Assembly: GCF_004803635.1 (NCBI RefSeq)
Contig: NZ_SSWX01000016.1
Span: 67,171-101,897, forward strand
Length of the DNA stretch: 34,727 nt
Origin: Lampropedia aestuarii
GTDB taxonomy: Bacteria; Pseudomonadota; Gammaproteobacteria; Burkholderiales; Burkholderiaceae_C
Direction of reading: 5' to 3'
Below are positions 27,353-34,727 of this stretch, one piece after another. Positions within the stretch are counted from its first letter, which is position 1; each line of letters starts with the position of its first letter. The position numbers were made by a program, and so were the translations under genes. The notes under the pieces were generated by a model. It was given only the letters and a program-made list of their open reading frames with translations. It made no database searches and was not told the origin of the DNA.

Positions 27353-29392
27353 ATGCATCCATCTCACCTGCGAGAAATGACTATCAGAGGAGTCATTCTT
27401 GGCGCATTAATTACCATTGTCTTTACTGCAGCCAATGTTTATTTGGGTTTAAAGGTTGGAATGACTTTTGCATCAGCCATTCCTGCTGCGGTGATTTCCA
27501 TGGCCTTGTTGCGCAATTTTAAAGGCTCGAACATCCTTGAAAACAATATGGTGCAAACACAGGCCTCAGCGGCAGGTACCTTGTCTGCTGTGATCTTTAT
27601 TTTGCCTAGCTTGCTGATACTGGGTTATTGGACAGGTTTTCCGTTTTGGCAAGCGGCTCTGGTGTGTGCGGCGGGCGGCATTTTAGGTGTGTTGTACACC
27701 GTGCCTTTGCGGCGGGTCATGGTGGTGCAAAGCCAGCTGCCTTATCCAGAGGGCGTAGCTGCTGCCGAGGTTCTCAAGCTAGGCCACACCAGTACCAATG
27801 GCGACCTGGGTGAGCAAGCAAGTCGAGGCATGCGCACCTTGTTGGCCGGCAGCAGCATTGCGGCTCTGTATGGCTTGTGCAGCGGTGGTTTTAAACTCTT
27901 GGGCGAGAGTTTTTCAGCCTGGTTCACCACAGGTCCTTTGGCTTTTCGAGTGGCAACGGGCTTTTCACCGGCGTTGATTGCTGCGGGGTATTTGATGGGG
28001 GCTGCAGCCGGATTGTCAGTGATCGCTGGCGTAGTGCTTAGCTGGGCTGTTCTGGTGCCTGTGCTCAATAGTGTCGCAGTACCCAGTGGTTTGTCAGCCA
28101 TCGAATCATCGAGCCAGGTTTGGTCTACGCAAGTGCGCTTTATAGGCGCGGGCCTGATTGGGATCGCGGCTATTTGGACTGTGCTGAATATGCTCAAGCC
28201 CATCATTGGCGCAATGCGTGCGAGTGCCGGCAACCGTTCTACGTACAGCGCGCATGACAAGCGTGCTGTTCCAGACACTGATCGCGACATGTCCACCTTC
28301 GCTATGGCTGGCATAGCAGCATTGGTGTTTGTTGTTTTGCTGGCGATTGTTTATTATTTTTTAGCCGAAGGCGTCCCGCAGATCAGTACAGGTCTGCGTA
28401 TTGGCCTGAGTCTGCTGTGTGTTCTGTTTGTTTTTGTATTTGGTTTTTTGATTGCAGCAGCATGCGGCTATATGGCTGGACTGGTGGGCTCCTCTAGCAG
28501 CCCGATCTCAGGGATTGGCATTATTGGGGTGATACTTGTCTCGCTGTTGCTGCTGCTTCTGACACAGCTGGCACCTGCTGCAATGCAGCAGCTTGGCGGC
28601 AAGCCCATTATTGCCTTGGCCTTGTTCACTACGGCAGTTGTGATTGCGGTTGCCGCCATCTCGAATGACAATTTACAAGATCTGAAAACGGGCTACTTGG
28701 TCGGGGCCACGCCAGCACGCCAGCAGTGGGTGCTGGTGATCGGCTGCATTGTCGGCAGTTTGGTCATCCCGCCGGTGCTGGAGTTGCTTTATAACGCCTA
28801 TGGTTTTAGTGGGGCGATGCCACGTCCTGACATGGATGTTCAAAACGTTTTGGCTGCTCCACAGGCCACCTTGATGGCGGCAATTGCCAGCGGGATTTTT
28901 GATGGCAGCCTGAACTGGAACATGCTGTTGACCGGTGTCGCAATCGGTGCTGTGGTCATTGCCATTGACTGGGCATTGCGCGCAACGGGCAAAGGCGCTA
29001 TGCCAGCCTTGGCAGTGGGCCTAGGAATTTACCTGCCGCCAACCATCGGTGTGACTTTATTTATTGGTGCGATGCTTGGTTTTTTTATTGAACGCGCGAT
29101 TGCACGGCGTGAGCAGCATTCTGGCAATGTCTTGGCGGCTGAGAATGCCAGGCGCACAGGTGTTTTGCTGGCCTCTGGCTTGATTGTTGGCGAGAGTCTC
29201 ATGGGGCTTGTGATTGCCGGCTTGATTGGGGTGACTGGGCAAAATGCGCCCATCGCATTAGTCGGGCCTGGATTTGCCTATACCGCGCAATGGCTGGGAT
29301 TGGCTTTCTTGGTGGCGGTATGCGTGTTTTTCTACCGCCAAGTTGTGCACAAAACCAGTTGGCACGCTGTTAATGGCGGCATGAAACCTTAA
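27353..29392 (+). CDS. OPT-family transporter
   Basis: Oligopeptide transporter (OPT/YSL) family inner-membrane protein, 679 residues with around fourteen hydrophobic segments. Typical early features are RGVILGALITIVFTAANVYLGLKVG (about 12-36; first 20 residues RGVILGALITIVFTAANVYL) and NNMVQTQASAAGTLSAVIF (64-82), followed by PYPEGVAAAEVLK (130-142), all hallmarks of bacterial OPT proteins. Bacterial members are thought to move peptides or metal chelates; the substrate cannot be called. It stands alone, with its own AT-rich upstream region and a stem-loop downstream. No peptidase or binding protein is adjacent. Confidence 0.9.
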   Translation: MHPSHLREMTIRGVILGALITIVFTAANVYLGLKVGMTFASAIPAAVISMALLRNFKGSNILENNMVQTQASAAGTLSAVIFILPSLLILGYWTGFPFWQAALVCAAGGILGVLYTVPLRRVMVVQSQLPYPEGVAAAEVLKLGHTSTNGDLGEQASRGMRTLLAGSSIAALYGLCSGGFKLLGESFSAWFTTGPLAFRVATGFSPALIAAGYLMGAAAGLSVIAGVVLSWAVLVPVLNSVAVPSGLSAIESSSQVWSTQVRFIGAGLIGIAAIWTVLNMLKPIIGAMRASAGNRSTYSAHDKRAVPDTDRDMSTFAMAGIAALVFVVLLAIVYYFLAEGVPQISTGLRIGLSLLCVLFVFVFGFLIAAACGYMAGLVGSSSSPISGIGIIGVILVSLLLLLLTQLAPAAMQQLGGKPIIALALFTTAVVIAVAAISNDNLQDLKTGYLVGATPARQQWVLVIGCIVGSLVIPPVLELLYNAYGFSGAMPRPDMDVQNVLAAPQATLMAAIASGIFDGSLNWNMLLTGVAIGAVVIAIDWALRATGKGAMPALAVGLGIYLPPTIGVTLFIGAMLGFFIERAIARREQHSGNVLAAENARRTGVLLASGLIVGESLMGLVIAGLIGVTGQNAPIALVGPGFAYTAQWLGLAFLVAVCVFFYRQVVHKTSWHAVNGGMKP

Positions 29393-29426
29393 AGACTCAG
29401 CCTTTACTCTGGATGTTGATGGGAGT

Positions 29427-29446
29427 CTGGCTCCCTTTGGGGCCAG
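29427..29446 (+). other. Stem-loop after the OPT gene, possible terminator
   Basis: CTGGCTCC pairs with GGGGCCAG (one G-T pair) around CTTT, an 8-bp stem. The downstream sequence is G-rich and then TCGTCTTT, so there is no canonical T tract. Confidence 0.4.
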
Positions 29447-29536
29447 GGGTGGGTCGTCTTTGCAGCTCTGGCGCAACGATATCCATAAGAATAATTGTTG
29501 ACGCCAAGATCAGCTCGGAGCACAGATTTTTTCGAC

Positions 29537-29542
29537 CATAAT
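29537..29542 (+). promoter_or_regulatory. -10 element close to the first DUF2946 gene start
   Basis: CATAAT lies exactly 8 bases before ATG 29551, the same spacing as at the DUF455 gene. It would give a leaderless or nearly leaderless transcript. No good -35 at standard spacing. Confidence 0.4.
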
Positions 29543-29550
29543 CGCGGGCT

Positions 29551-29922
29551 ATGTCCATCTGGTCCATTTTTCGCCGGTGCGCCAAACTCGTTGTAGTGTG
29601 GTTTGCTTTGGCGACCGTGGCTGCAGTGGCTTCGCCGCTGATCAATCCCAAACGCATGGCCATTGTGTGCGTTGGGACAGGGGGCGCGCAGTTGGTGGTC
29701 ATTGATGACGGCGGCAAGATCACCCCGATGGGCAGCCACAGCCTGGATTGCCCAAACTGCTTGCTGGCAGCGCCGCCACCTGCGCTGTGGCTGCACGCGA
29801 GAGAACCACAATCGCGTTTTCATTATCTTGTCAGCCACTACCGCGCAGCCCATATTGCGGCATTCAGCGGTTCTGCTCTGCCGCCACGCGGCCCTCCACA
29901 GGTGGTTTTTACCGCCATCTAA
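29551..29922 (+). CDS. Small exported DUF2946-like protein 1
   Basis: 123 residues: an N-terminal hydrophobic segment (about 12-30, signal or anchor), then a short domain with Cys 40 (AIVCVGTGG), a hydrophilic VVIDDGGK segment, and HSLDCPNC with His 63, Cys 67 and Cys 70. The pattern cysteine, then D-G-x, then H-x3-C-x2-C is what I know as the DUF2946 family. Its members are small exported proteins often found beside TonB-dependent receptors. The Cys/His set suggests metal contact or disulfides, which is inference. It is followed by 360 bases with perfect palindromes and a second DUF2946 gene. Confidence 0.65.
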   Translation: MSIWSIFRRCAKLVVVWFALATVAAVASPLINPKRMAIVCVGTGGAQLVVIDDGGKITPMGSHSLDCPNCLLAAPPPALWLHAREPQSRFHYLVSHYRAAHIAAFSGSALPPRGPPQVVFTAI

Positions 29923-30282
29923 TTGCCTTGCTTCAAGGGCAAGCGGCTGTTTCTTGCATGAGTCCATATGCGTATGGACTCTATGGTTGCATTTAAATGG
30001 CATTTGTCCTATTTGGAGTGGCGTGGCAGTTAGAGTCTTTGGCTAGCGGGCAGGGGGCAGGTATTCAAGCGATCTTGCGCTGGTGCGCTTAACAACCAAT
30101 CACGCTCTGCAAAACCTGACTGTGGCTTGAGTGCGGTCTTGCACGCATTTTTGCGCAGCAAACAAGGCCCTGAGGTGCCTCCTGACTGCCATTTGCTGGG
30201 CTGGTGGCAACGCCTGCGTCCGCTCCTGCTGCTCTTTCCATTCCTATTTTTTGAAAATTGCCCCCAAGGCTGCGCCACTGGC
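29923..30282 (+). other. Region between the two DUF2946 genes
   Basis: 360 bases without a convincing gene, although the second DUF2946 frame is open back to a TTG at 30127. It holds a TTGCC/GGCAA hairpin (29925-29943, possibly ending the first gene), the perfect hairpin at 29960-29981 and the palindrome CATTTAAATG (29990-29999). These could form an operator or promoter zone. Confidence 0.4.
29960..29981. promoter_or_regulatory. Perfect palindrome, possible operator
   Basis: GAGTCCATA and TATGGACTC form a 9-bp perfect inverted repeat around TGCG. No T tract follows, so a terminator is less likely. The centre CATA-TGCG-TATG resembles the palindrome at 30802-30818 (CATA-GCG-TATG) in front of the TonB receptor. 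Confidence 0.45.
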
Positions 30283-30738
30283 ATGACTACGAGACCTGCT
30301 TTTTCTGTGCAAGCACTGGCGCTAATGCGTCGGTGGCTTGTCTGCGGCTGGCGTTGGGGGCTCATTGCAACACTGCTGTTGGGCTTGGCTTTACGCGCGC
30401 TGGTGCCGCAAGGTTTTATGCCTGCTGCGGCCGAAGCTGGTCAGGAAGCCTTGTTTGCGATGGTGGTTTGCACACCGGATGGGCCGATGGAGTTCCAGCA
30501 GGCGCTGCCTGCTGCGGCGAGCGATGGCTCGCATGAACAGTCTTCAACTGCACATGCAAGCGCCTTGTGCAGCTTTTCCGTGCTGACCTGGCAGGCCTTG
30601 CTTGAAGGCCTGTGGCTGTCGCTGCTGCTACTCGTGCTCTTGCAAGCCTTGCGTGTCGCACGCCGGCACTACTGTGCACCTGTGTGGACGCCGTGTACTG
30701 CGATCCAGGCGCCCAGGGGGCCACCTTTGTCTGTTTGA
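30283..30738 (+). CDS. DUF2946-like protein 2
   Basis: 151 residues if started at ATG 30283; the frame is open from a TTG at 30127 and an ATG at 30325 is also possible. A hydrophobic segment (about 26-40) leads to ALVPQGFMPAA, a common DUF2946 entry motif. MVVCTPDGP (Cys 63), histidines at 84 and 91, ALCSF (Cys 96), a second hydrophobic segment (about 104-122) and a terminal IQAPRGPPL follow. The latter resembles the family C-terminus. The spacing of the Cys and His residues differs from protein 1, so they are diverged paralogues. It ends 196 bases before the TonB-dependent receptor and probably shares its function. Start uncertain. Confidence 0.65.
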   Translation: MTTRPAFSVQALALMRRWLVCGWRWGLIATLLLGLALRALVPQGFMPAAAEAGQEALFAMVVCTPDGPMEFQQALPAAASDGSHEQSSTAHASALCSFSVLTWQALLEGLWLSLLLLVLLQALRVARRHYCAPVWTPCTAIQAPRGPPLSV

Positions 30739-30801
30739 TCCCTGCGTTTCACAACGCATTGCGCTTTTGAACCTCCAAACGCTCCGGCCGCACAGGCTGG
30801 G

Positions 30802-30818
30802 GCGCATAGCGTATGCGC
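30802..30818. promoter_or_regulatory. Palindrome upstream of the TonB receptor
   Basis: GCGCATA and TATGCGC are perfect inverted repeats around GCG. It shares the CATA-Nx-TATG core with 29960-29981. Possible operator for a metal-responsive regulator; no regulator gene lies nearby. Confidence 0.35.
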
Positions 30819-30833
30819 ATGAAACCACCAATG

Positions 30834-30884
30834 CGAAACCACGCCATGCCATTGCCATCGGGCAAAGTGGCATGCGTGTTTTCG
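30834..30884 (+). other. Long imperfect hairpin in the TonB receptor leader
   Basis: The arms fold back with 20 base pairs over 51 nucleotides: CGAAA/TTTCG, CACG/CGTG, CATGCC/GGCATG and TTGCC/GGCAA, separated by small bulges, closing on loop ATCG (30857-30860). It ends 50 bases before the receptor ATG. No T tract. It could be an RNA regulatory structure or the remnant of an inverted repeat element. It does not match the cobalamin riboswitch landmarks I know. Confidence 0.5.
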
Positions 30885-30934
30885 GTTTGTGTGCAGGCCT
30901 GCCATGCCCTGCGCGATCAACAGATGAATACACC

Positions 30935-33142
30935 ATGCAAACAAGCCGTATTTTGATTTCCTCCCTGGGCGTTATCAGCCTGTCTTTGCCCATGCTGGGT
31001 TTGGCCCAAACGTCTGCTCCAAGCCCCAACGGCGAAGATGATGCCTCCGAATTAGCGACCGTGCAGGTCACTTCAGCACCGCTGGACTCCCAGATTGCCG
31101 TGACAGGTCCAGTGCTTCTGGATCAACAAAGCCAAACAGGCTCATTGCTGGGAATGAGCGTGCGCGATACCCCGGCCAGCATCACCGTCATAGATCGGTA
31201 TTTGATGCAAGCCATTGGTGCCGAGGACACGCAAAGTGCCTTGCGAGCTGTACCAGGCGTGACCACCCAGGACAGCCCGGGCAGCCCTGGGGTGAACTTC
31301 CGTGGTTTTAGCGCCAATTCACTGGCACAGCTGTTCAACGGCATCAATGTGCAGTATTCGATTGCTGCGCGGCCGGTAGACAGCTGGATTTATGACCGCA
31401 TCGAAGCACTGGGCGGGCCTTCAAGCTTTTTGTACGGCTCGGGTGCAGTTGGCGGCACGGTCAACTACATCACCAAGTTGGCACAACCGGGCGACTTTTC
31501 TGAAGCACGCTTGCGTCTGGGCAGCGAGTCATTGCGTGAAATGTCGCTGGGACTCAATCGACGTATCAGCGCTGAAGACAGCGATGGGCGGCCTGTTTCC
31601 TATGTCCGCCTGGATGTCAATGACCGGCGCAATAAGGGCTGGACTGATGGCACGCGCAGACAAGCCACTGAGCTCGCCACCTCAGTTAGGACCGACATCA
31701 GCCCCAATTTGACACACACCTTGGCCTATGAATACCAGCGTGAAAAAGTGGATCGCCCGTATTGGGGCACGCCGTTGCTCAATCCGGTAGAAGGCACCGT
31801 ACGCATTGACGAGGGCATGCGCCGCATGAACTTCAACAGCGCCGATGGTTTTTACGGCCAACGTGTGCAATGGCTGCGCTCATTGACCGAGTACCAGGTC
31901 AATTCCAGTCTCAGCTTGAAAAACACTTTCTATGCCTATGACGCATTGCGCGACTTTCGCAATGTCGAGAGTTACCGATTTGACGAGACCAACAGCATGG
32001 TCACACGCAGTTCGGCCTTGTTGCAAAGGCACGACCAACGCTTGGTAGGTAACCGCCTCGATGCCGTCTACAAAGGGGCTTTGGCTGGCCGTGAGAGTGA
32101 TTGGGCCTTTGGACTGGATTACAGTGCCAATAAGCAAACGCGCTTTCCGCTCAGCTTGGCAGGCACAATCAATGTGGTTGACCCCTATGATTTTGTGCCT
32201 GATTATTTTTGGGATATTGAGGGCATGGCACCCGGCTTCTCGCCAGACCGCACGGTGCGAGTGAAAACGCTCGCCCTGTATGCCGAGAACCGCACCAAGC
32301 TCAGCCCACAGCTGCAGTTGCTCACAGGCTTGCGCTACGACCGCATTGGCTTGTCATTGACCAATTTGCGTGAAGTGACTGCAGCCAACCCTGCGTTCTT
32401 CAAACGCAATTACAACGCTGTCACTGGCCGCGTAGGCCTGATGTGGGAAGCCGCTCCGGGCTGGAATGCGTATGTGCAGTATGCTACCGCAGCAGACCCT
32501 CCGTCAGGCAGCCTCAGCACGGCCAGCTTTGCCGATGCGATCAACAACAGTGACCTGACAACAGGACGCCAGCTGGAAGTCGGTCTTAAAAATGAGTTCT
32601 GGGATGGCAAGGCGACGTCGACTTTGGCGGTGTTCCAAATCAAGCGTAAAAACATCTCAACGCAAGATTTGGACAACAGCAGCATCACGTATTTGGTCGG
32701 CCAGCAATCATCCAAAGGCATAGAGTGGACTGCAGGTTGGCAGCCCAACTCCGACTTTTCTATGCTTGGCAATCTGGCCTATGTGAAGCCGCAGTATGAC
32801 AATTACGTGCAAAACGGTCTCTCACTGGCTGGCAAGCAGCCAGTTGGCATGCCGCAGTGGGTGGGTAATCTGTGGGGCCAGTACCAGCTCACTCCAAGCG
32901 TTAGTCTGGGTGCAGGAGTGCGTGCCGTGGCAAGCTCTTACGTCAACCCAGTCAATACTTTGAAGCGCCCGGGCTACACGCTGCTGGACTTGTCTGCGCA
33001 TTGGACAATTCGTCCCGATACGCAACTGAGTGCTCGCGTGCGCAATGCCACTGACAAAGTGTATTTTCTCAATAGCAGCACCTCGGCGGCCTATTTGGGG
33101 GCACCACGCGCCTTCGATGTGGCGCTGACGGTGCGTTTCTGA
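30935..33142 (+). CDS. TonB-dependent outer-membrane receptor
   Basis: 735 residues from ATG 30935, starting with a signal peptide (MQTSRILISSLGVISLSLPM, cut near GLAQ around residue 25). The plug domain begins near residue 80 with VRDTPASITVIDRYLM and contains VPGVTTQD, VNFRGF and GPSSFLYGSGAVGGTVNYI, all typical. The rest is a beta-barrel ending in aromatic VALTVRF, the outer-membrane insertion signal. It resembles siderophore-type receptors; a metal or copper substrate is also possible given the DUF2946 neighbours. The open frame extends to 30602 but overlaps the DUF2946 gene and lacks signal features. The PepSY gene follows 16 bases downstream. Confidence 0.9.
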   Translation: MQTSRILISSLGVISLSLPMLGLAQTSAPSPNGEDDASELATVQVTSAPLDSQIAVTGPVLLDQQSQTGSLLGMSVRDTPASITVIDRYLMQAIGAEDTQSALRAVPGVTTQDSPGSPGVNFRGFSANSLAQLFNGINVQYSIAARPVDSWIYDRIEALGGPSSFLYGSGAVGGTVNYITKLAQPGDFSEARLRLGSESLREMSLGLNRRISAEDSDGRPVSYVRLDVNDRRNKGWTDGTRRQATELATSVRTDISPNLTHTLAYEYQREKVDRPYWGTPLLNPVEGTVRIDEGMRRMNFNSADGFYGQRVQWLRSLTEYQVNSSLSLKNTFYAYDALRDFRNVESYRFDETNSMVTRSSALLQRHDQRLVGNRLDAVYKGALAGRESDWAFGLDYSANKQTRFPLSLAGTINVVDPYDFVPDYFWDIEGMAPGFSPDRTVRVKTLALYAENRTKLSPQLQLLTGLRYDRIGLSLTNLREVTAANPAFFKRNYNAVTGRVGLMWEAAPGWNAYVQYATAADPPSGSLSTASFADAINNSDLTTGRQLEVGLKNEFWDGKATSTLAVFQIKRKNISTQDLDNSSITYLVGQQSSKGIEWTAGWQPNSDFSMLGNLAYVKPQYDNYVQNGLSLAGKQPVGMPQWVGNLWGQYQLTPSVSLGAGVRAVASSYVNPVNTLKRPGYTLLDLSAHWTIRPDTQLSARVRNATDKVYFLNSSTSAAYLGAPRAFDVALTVRF

Positions 33143-33158
33143 GCGGCAGGTGCAGCGG

Positions 33159-34652
33159 ATGAAACGCACATTCAAACGGTGGACCTACCTCACGCACCGC
33201 TGGCTGGGTATTGGCTTGTGCCTACTGCTTGCACTGTGGTTCTTTTCTGGCATCGTCATGATGTATGTGGGCTACCCCAAGCTCACAGAAGAAGAGCGCC
33301 TGACACATTTGCCTGACTTGAATCCTGCCACTTCAGTGCCTGCGCTCTTGAGTCCTGGCGCCGCCATGCAAGCTGCTGGAATTGAGCAACTGCAAGAAGT
33401 ACGCAGCCTGCGGCTTAACCGAGCCCGCGCAGGTGCCCCGACTTATTGGTTAGAGCGCAATGGGCAGCCGGTACTGGCCATCGACGCAAGCTCAGGAGAG
33501 ACCTTGCTGCAGGTTGATGCGGCAGTGGCGCTTGCCAGTGCACAGGCCTATGCAGGCGATGCCAATGCTGTGCTCGCCAAAGGCACGCTGCTTGAAGATG
33601 CCAATACGCATTCAAGAGGTCTGGATGCACATCGGCCATTGTGGCGTTTTGACATAGAGCAAGGGCCCTTGGCGCGTCTCTACGTCTCAGGCACCACGGG
33701 TGAGGTGATCCGCGATGTCTCGCGCACAGAACTGTATTGGAACTGGCTGGGCGCCTGGGCGCATTGGTTGTACATGTTCAGAGGCAATGCGTTCAATGCC
33801 CACCACAGTGACATCATCAACTGGCTCTCCGTCATCAGCATGGTGCTTGTGTTAACCGGAGCAGTGGTCGGTATTTGGCGTTGGCGGTTTAGAGAACCGT
33901 ATAAAAGCGGCGCGCGTTCGCCATACCCGTCCGCTTTGATGCGTTGGCACCATGTGCTGGGCCTGTTGTTTGCGATAGTTTGCATGACCTGGCTGTTCAG
34001 TGGACTGATGTCGATGCGCCCCTGGGGCATGTTGCGCAGCCCACCAGCTCCTTTGCAAGTGACGGCAATGCATGGGCAGTTGCAGTGGGATTTTTTGCAG
34101 GATCTTCCTGGGTCTGAAGCCAACTCCTTCAGTGCCTTGAAAGAAATACGCTGGCTACCCTTGCTGGGTGAGAGCGTGGCTTTGCAGATCAATGCGCAAG
34201 GCCCGATCGCTGCACGTAATTTGCGCACTGGCAAGAGCCACGAGCCGAGTCAAGCGCAGGTAATGCAAGCAGCACGCAACTTGATGTCTGTGCCCATCAC
34301 ACAATGGGATCGCTTGTCTGCATACGATCTGTATTACTACGAGCGTGCACCGCACACGATGACAGGTGGACGCGATAAACCCTTGCCGATATACCGCGTC
34401 GCATTCGGTGATGAGCCCAAAACCTGGGTGCACGTCGATGCCAATACTGGTCAGCTCTTGGGCAGTCTGAATTCGACAGAGCGGCTGAGTCGGTGGCTGT
34501 TCACCATGTTGCACAGCTGGGATTGGTTGCCTTTGCTCAATCGCAGGCCATTGTGGGATGGGGTGATGATCGCACTCAGCCTTGGGGGCTTGGCCATCAG
34601 TGCCACTGGCGTTGTGATTGCATGGCGCCGTTTACGCCAGAAAATTTCTTAG
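33159..34652 (+). CDS. PepSY-associated TM protein, putative siderophore/metal reductase
   Basis: 497 residues from ATG 33159 (GGCAGG 8 bases upstream; a GTG at 33150 is an alternative). Four membrane segments: about 18-40, 222-243, 266-288 and 467-489. Large periplasmic loops carry PepSY-like sequence (SGETLLQVD, SGTTGEVIRDV, VDANTGQLLGSL). Conserved histidines sit beside the membrane: THRWLG (16), HWLYMF, RWHHVLG and LHSWDW. These are candidate haem ligands. Relatives FoxB and FpvG in Pseudomonas are inner-membrane siderophore-iron reductases, so a reductive metal-release role is a reasonable inference. Co-transcribed with the TonB receptor. Confidence 0.85.
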   Translation: MKRTFKRWTYLTHRWLGIGLCLLLALWFFSGIVMMYVGYPKLTEEERLTHLPDLNPATSVPALLSPGAAMQAAGIEQLQEVRSLRLNRARAGAPTYWLERNGQPVLAIDASSGETLLQVDAAVALASAQAYAGDANAVLAKGTLLEDANTHSRGLDAHRPLWRFDIEQGPLARLYVSGTTGEVIRDVSRTELYWNWLGAWAHWLYMFRGNAFNAHHSDIINWLSVISMVLVLTGAVVGIWRWRFREPYKSGARSPYPSALMRWHHVLGLLFAIVCMTWLFSGLMSMRPWGMLRSPPAPLQVTAMHGQLQWDFLQDLPGSEANSFSALKEIRWLPLLGESVALQINAQGPIAARNLRTGKSHEPSQAQVMQAARNLMSVPITQWDRLSAYDLYYYERAPHTMTGGRDKPLPIYRVAFGDEPKTWVHVDANTGQLLGSLNSTERLSRWLFTMLHSWDWLPLLNRRPLWDGVMIALSLGGLAISATGVVIAWRRLRQKIS

Positions 34653-34727
34653 CCAAGTGCCTTAAGAGCCGCTAACACAAGCCAGCACACCAAAGGTCTG
34701 TATTGACCCACTAAAAAGCTGCACAGG
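34653..34727 (+). other. Window end after the PepSY gene
   Basis: 75 bases with no gene, terminator or repeat that I can support. Confidence 0.5.

Noticed and set aside
30834-30934. Cobalamin riboswitch in the TonB receptor leader
   Set aside because: The hairpin lacks the B12-box and other conserved segments; no cobalamin genes nearby.

Overview
The window looks like chromosomal DNA of a betaproteobacterium of the order Burkholderiales, probably close to Comamonadaceae. This rests on the ftsH-folP-glmM order, the style of the FtsH, GrpE, DnaK and DnaJ proteins, and moderate GC by eye (not computed). The species cannot be named from the sequence. No rRNA, tRNA, CRISPR array, phage gene or intact insertion sequence was seen.

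Layout. (1) 1-8173, plus strand: ftsH (TTG start), folP, glmM, tex, then a degenerate HDOD-domain gene with a structured leader. (2) 8268-10121, minus strand: a gamma-carbonic-anhydrase-like gene, hslO (Hsp33) and a possible 45-codon ORF overlapping the hslO stop; a DUF455 ferritin-like gene diverges at 10241. (3) 11139-15538: mntR (minus) divergent from sitABCD (plus), with two tandem MntR-box-like palindromes in between; this is a complete Mn/Fe uptake unit with its own regulator. (4) 15582-24248, minus strand: a three-gene cluster (M48 metalloprotease and two YbjQ-family proteins), gapA, sstT and the chaperone set grpE-dnaK-dnaJ. (5) 24998-29392, plus strand: a BetT-like BCCT transporter with a strong terminator, then an OPT-family transporter. 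(6) 29551-34652, plus strand: two small DUF2946-type exported proteins, a TonB-dependent receptor and a PepSY-TM protein, which together look like a metal or siderophore uptake and reduction locus.

Themes. Protein quality control recurs (FtsH, Hsp33, GrpE/DnaK/DnaJ, M48 protease). Sigma-32-like promoters can be read before grpE, dnaK and hslO, each with CTTGAA and a 14-base spacer, and a weaker one before ftsH. Metal handling is the second theme (MntR/SitABCD, DUF455 ferritin-like protein, YbjQ pair, DUF2946/TonB/PepSY locus).

Best candidates for something undescribed: the YbjQ-YbjQ-M48 operon, the DUF2946-DUF2946-TonB receptor-PepSY locus with its palindromes and long leader hairpin, and the tiny ORF or structured element after hslO. 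All functional calls come from reading motifs by eye; no database search was run.
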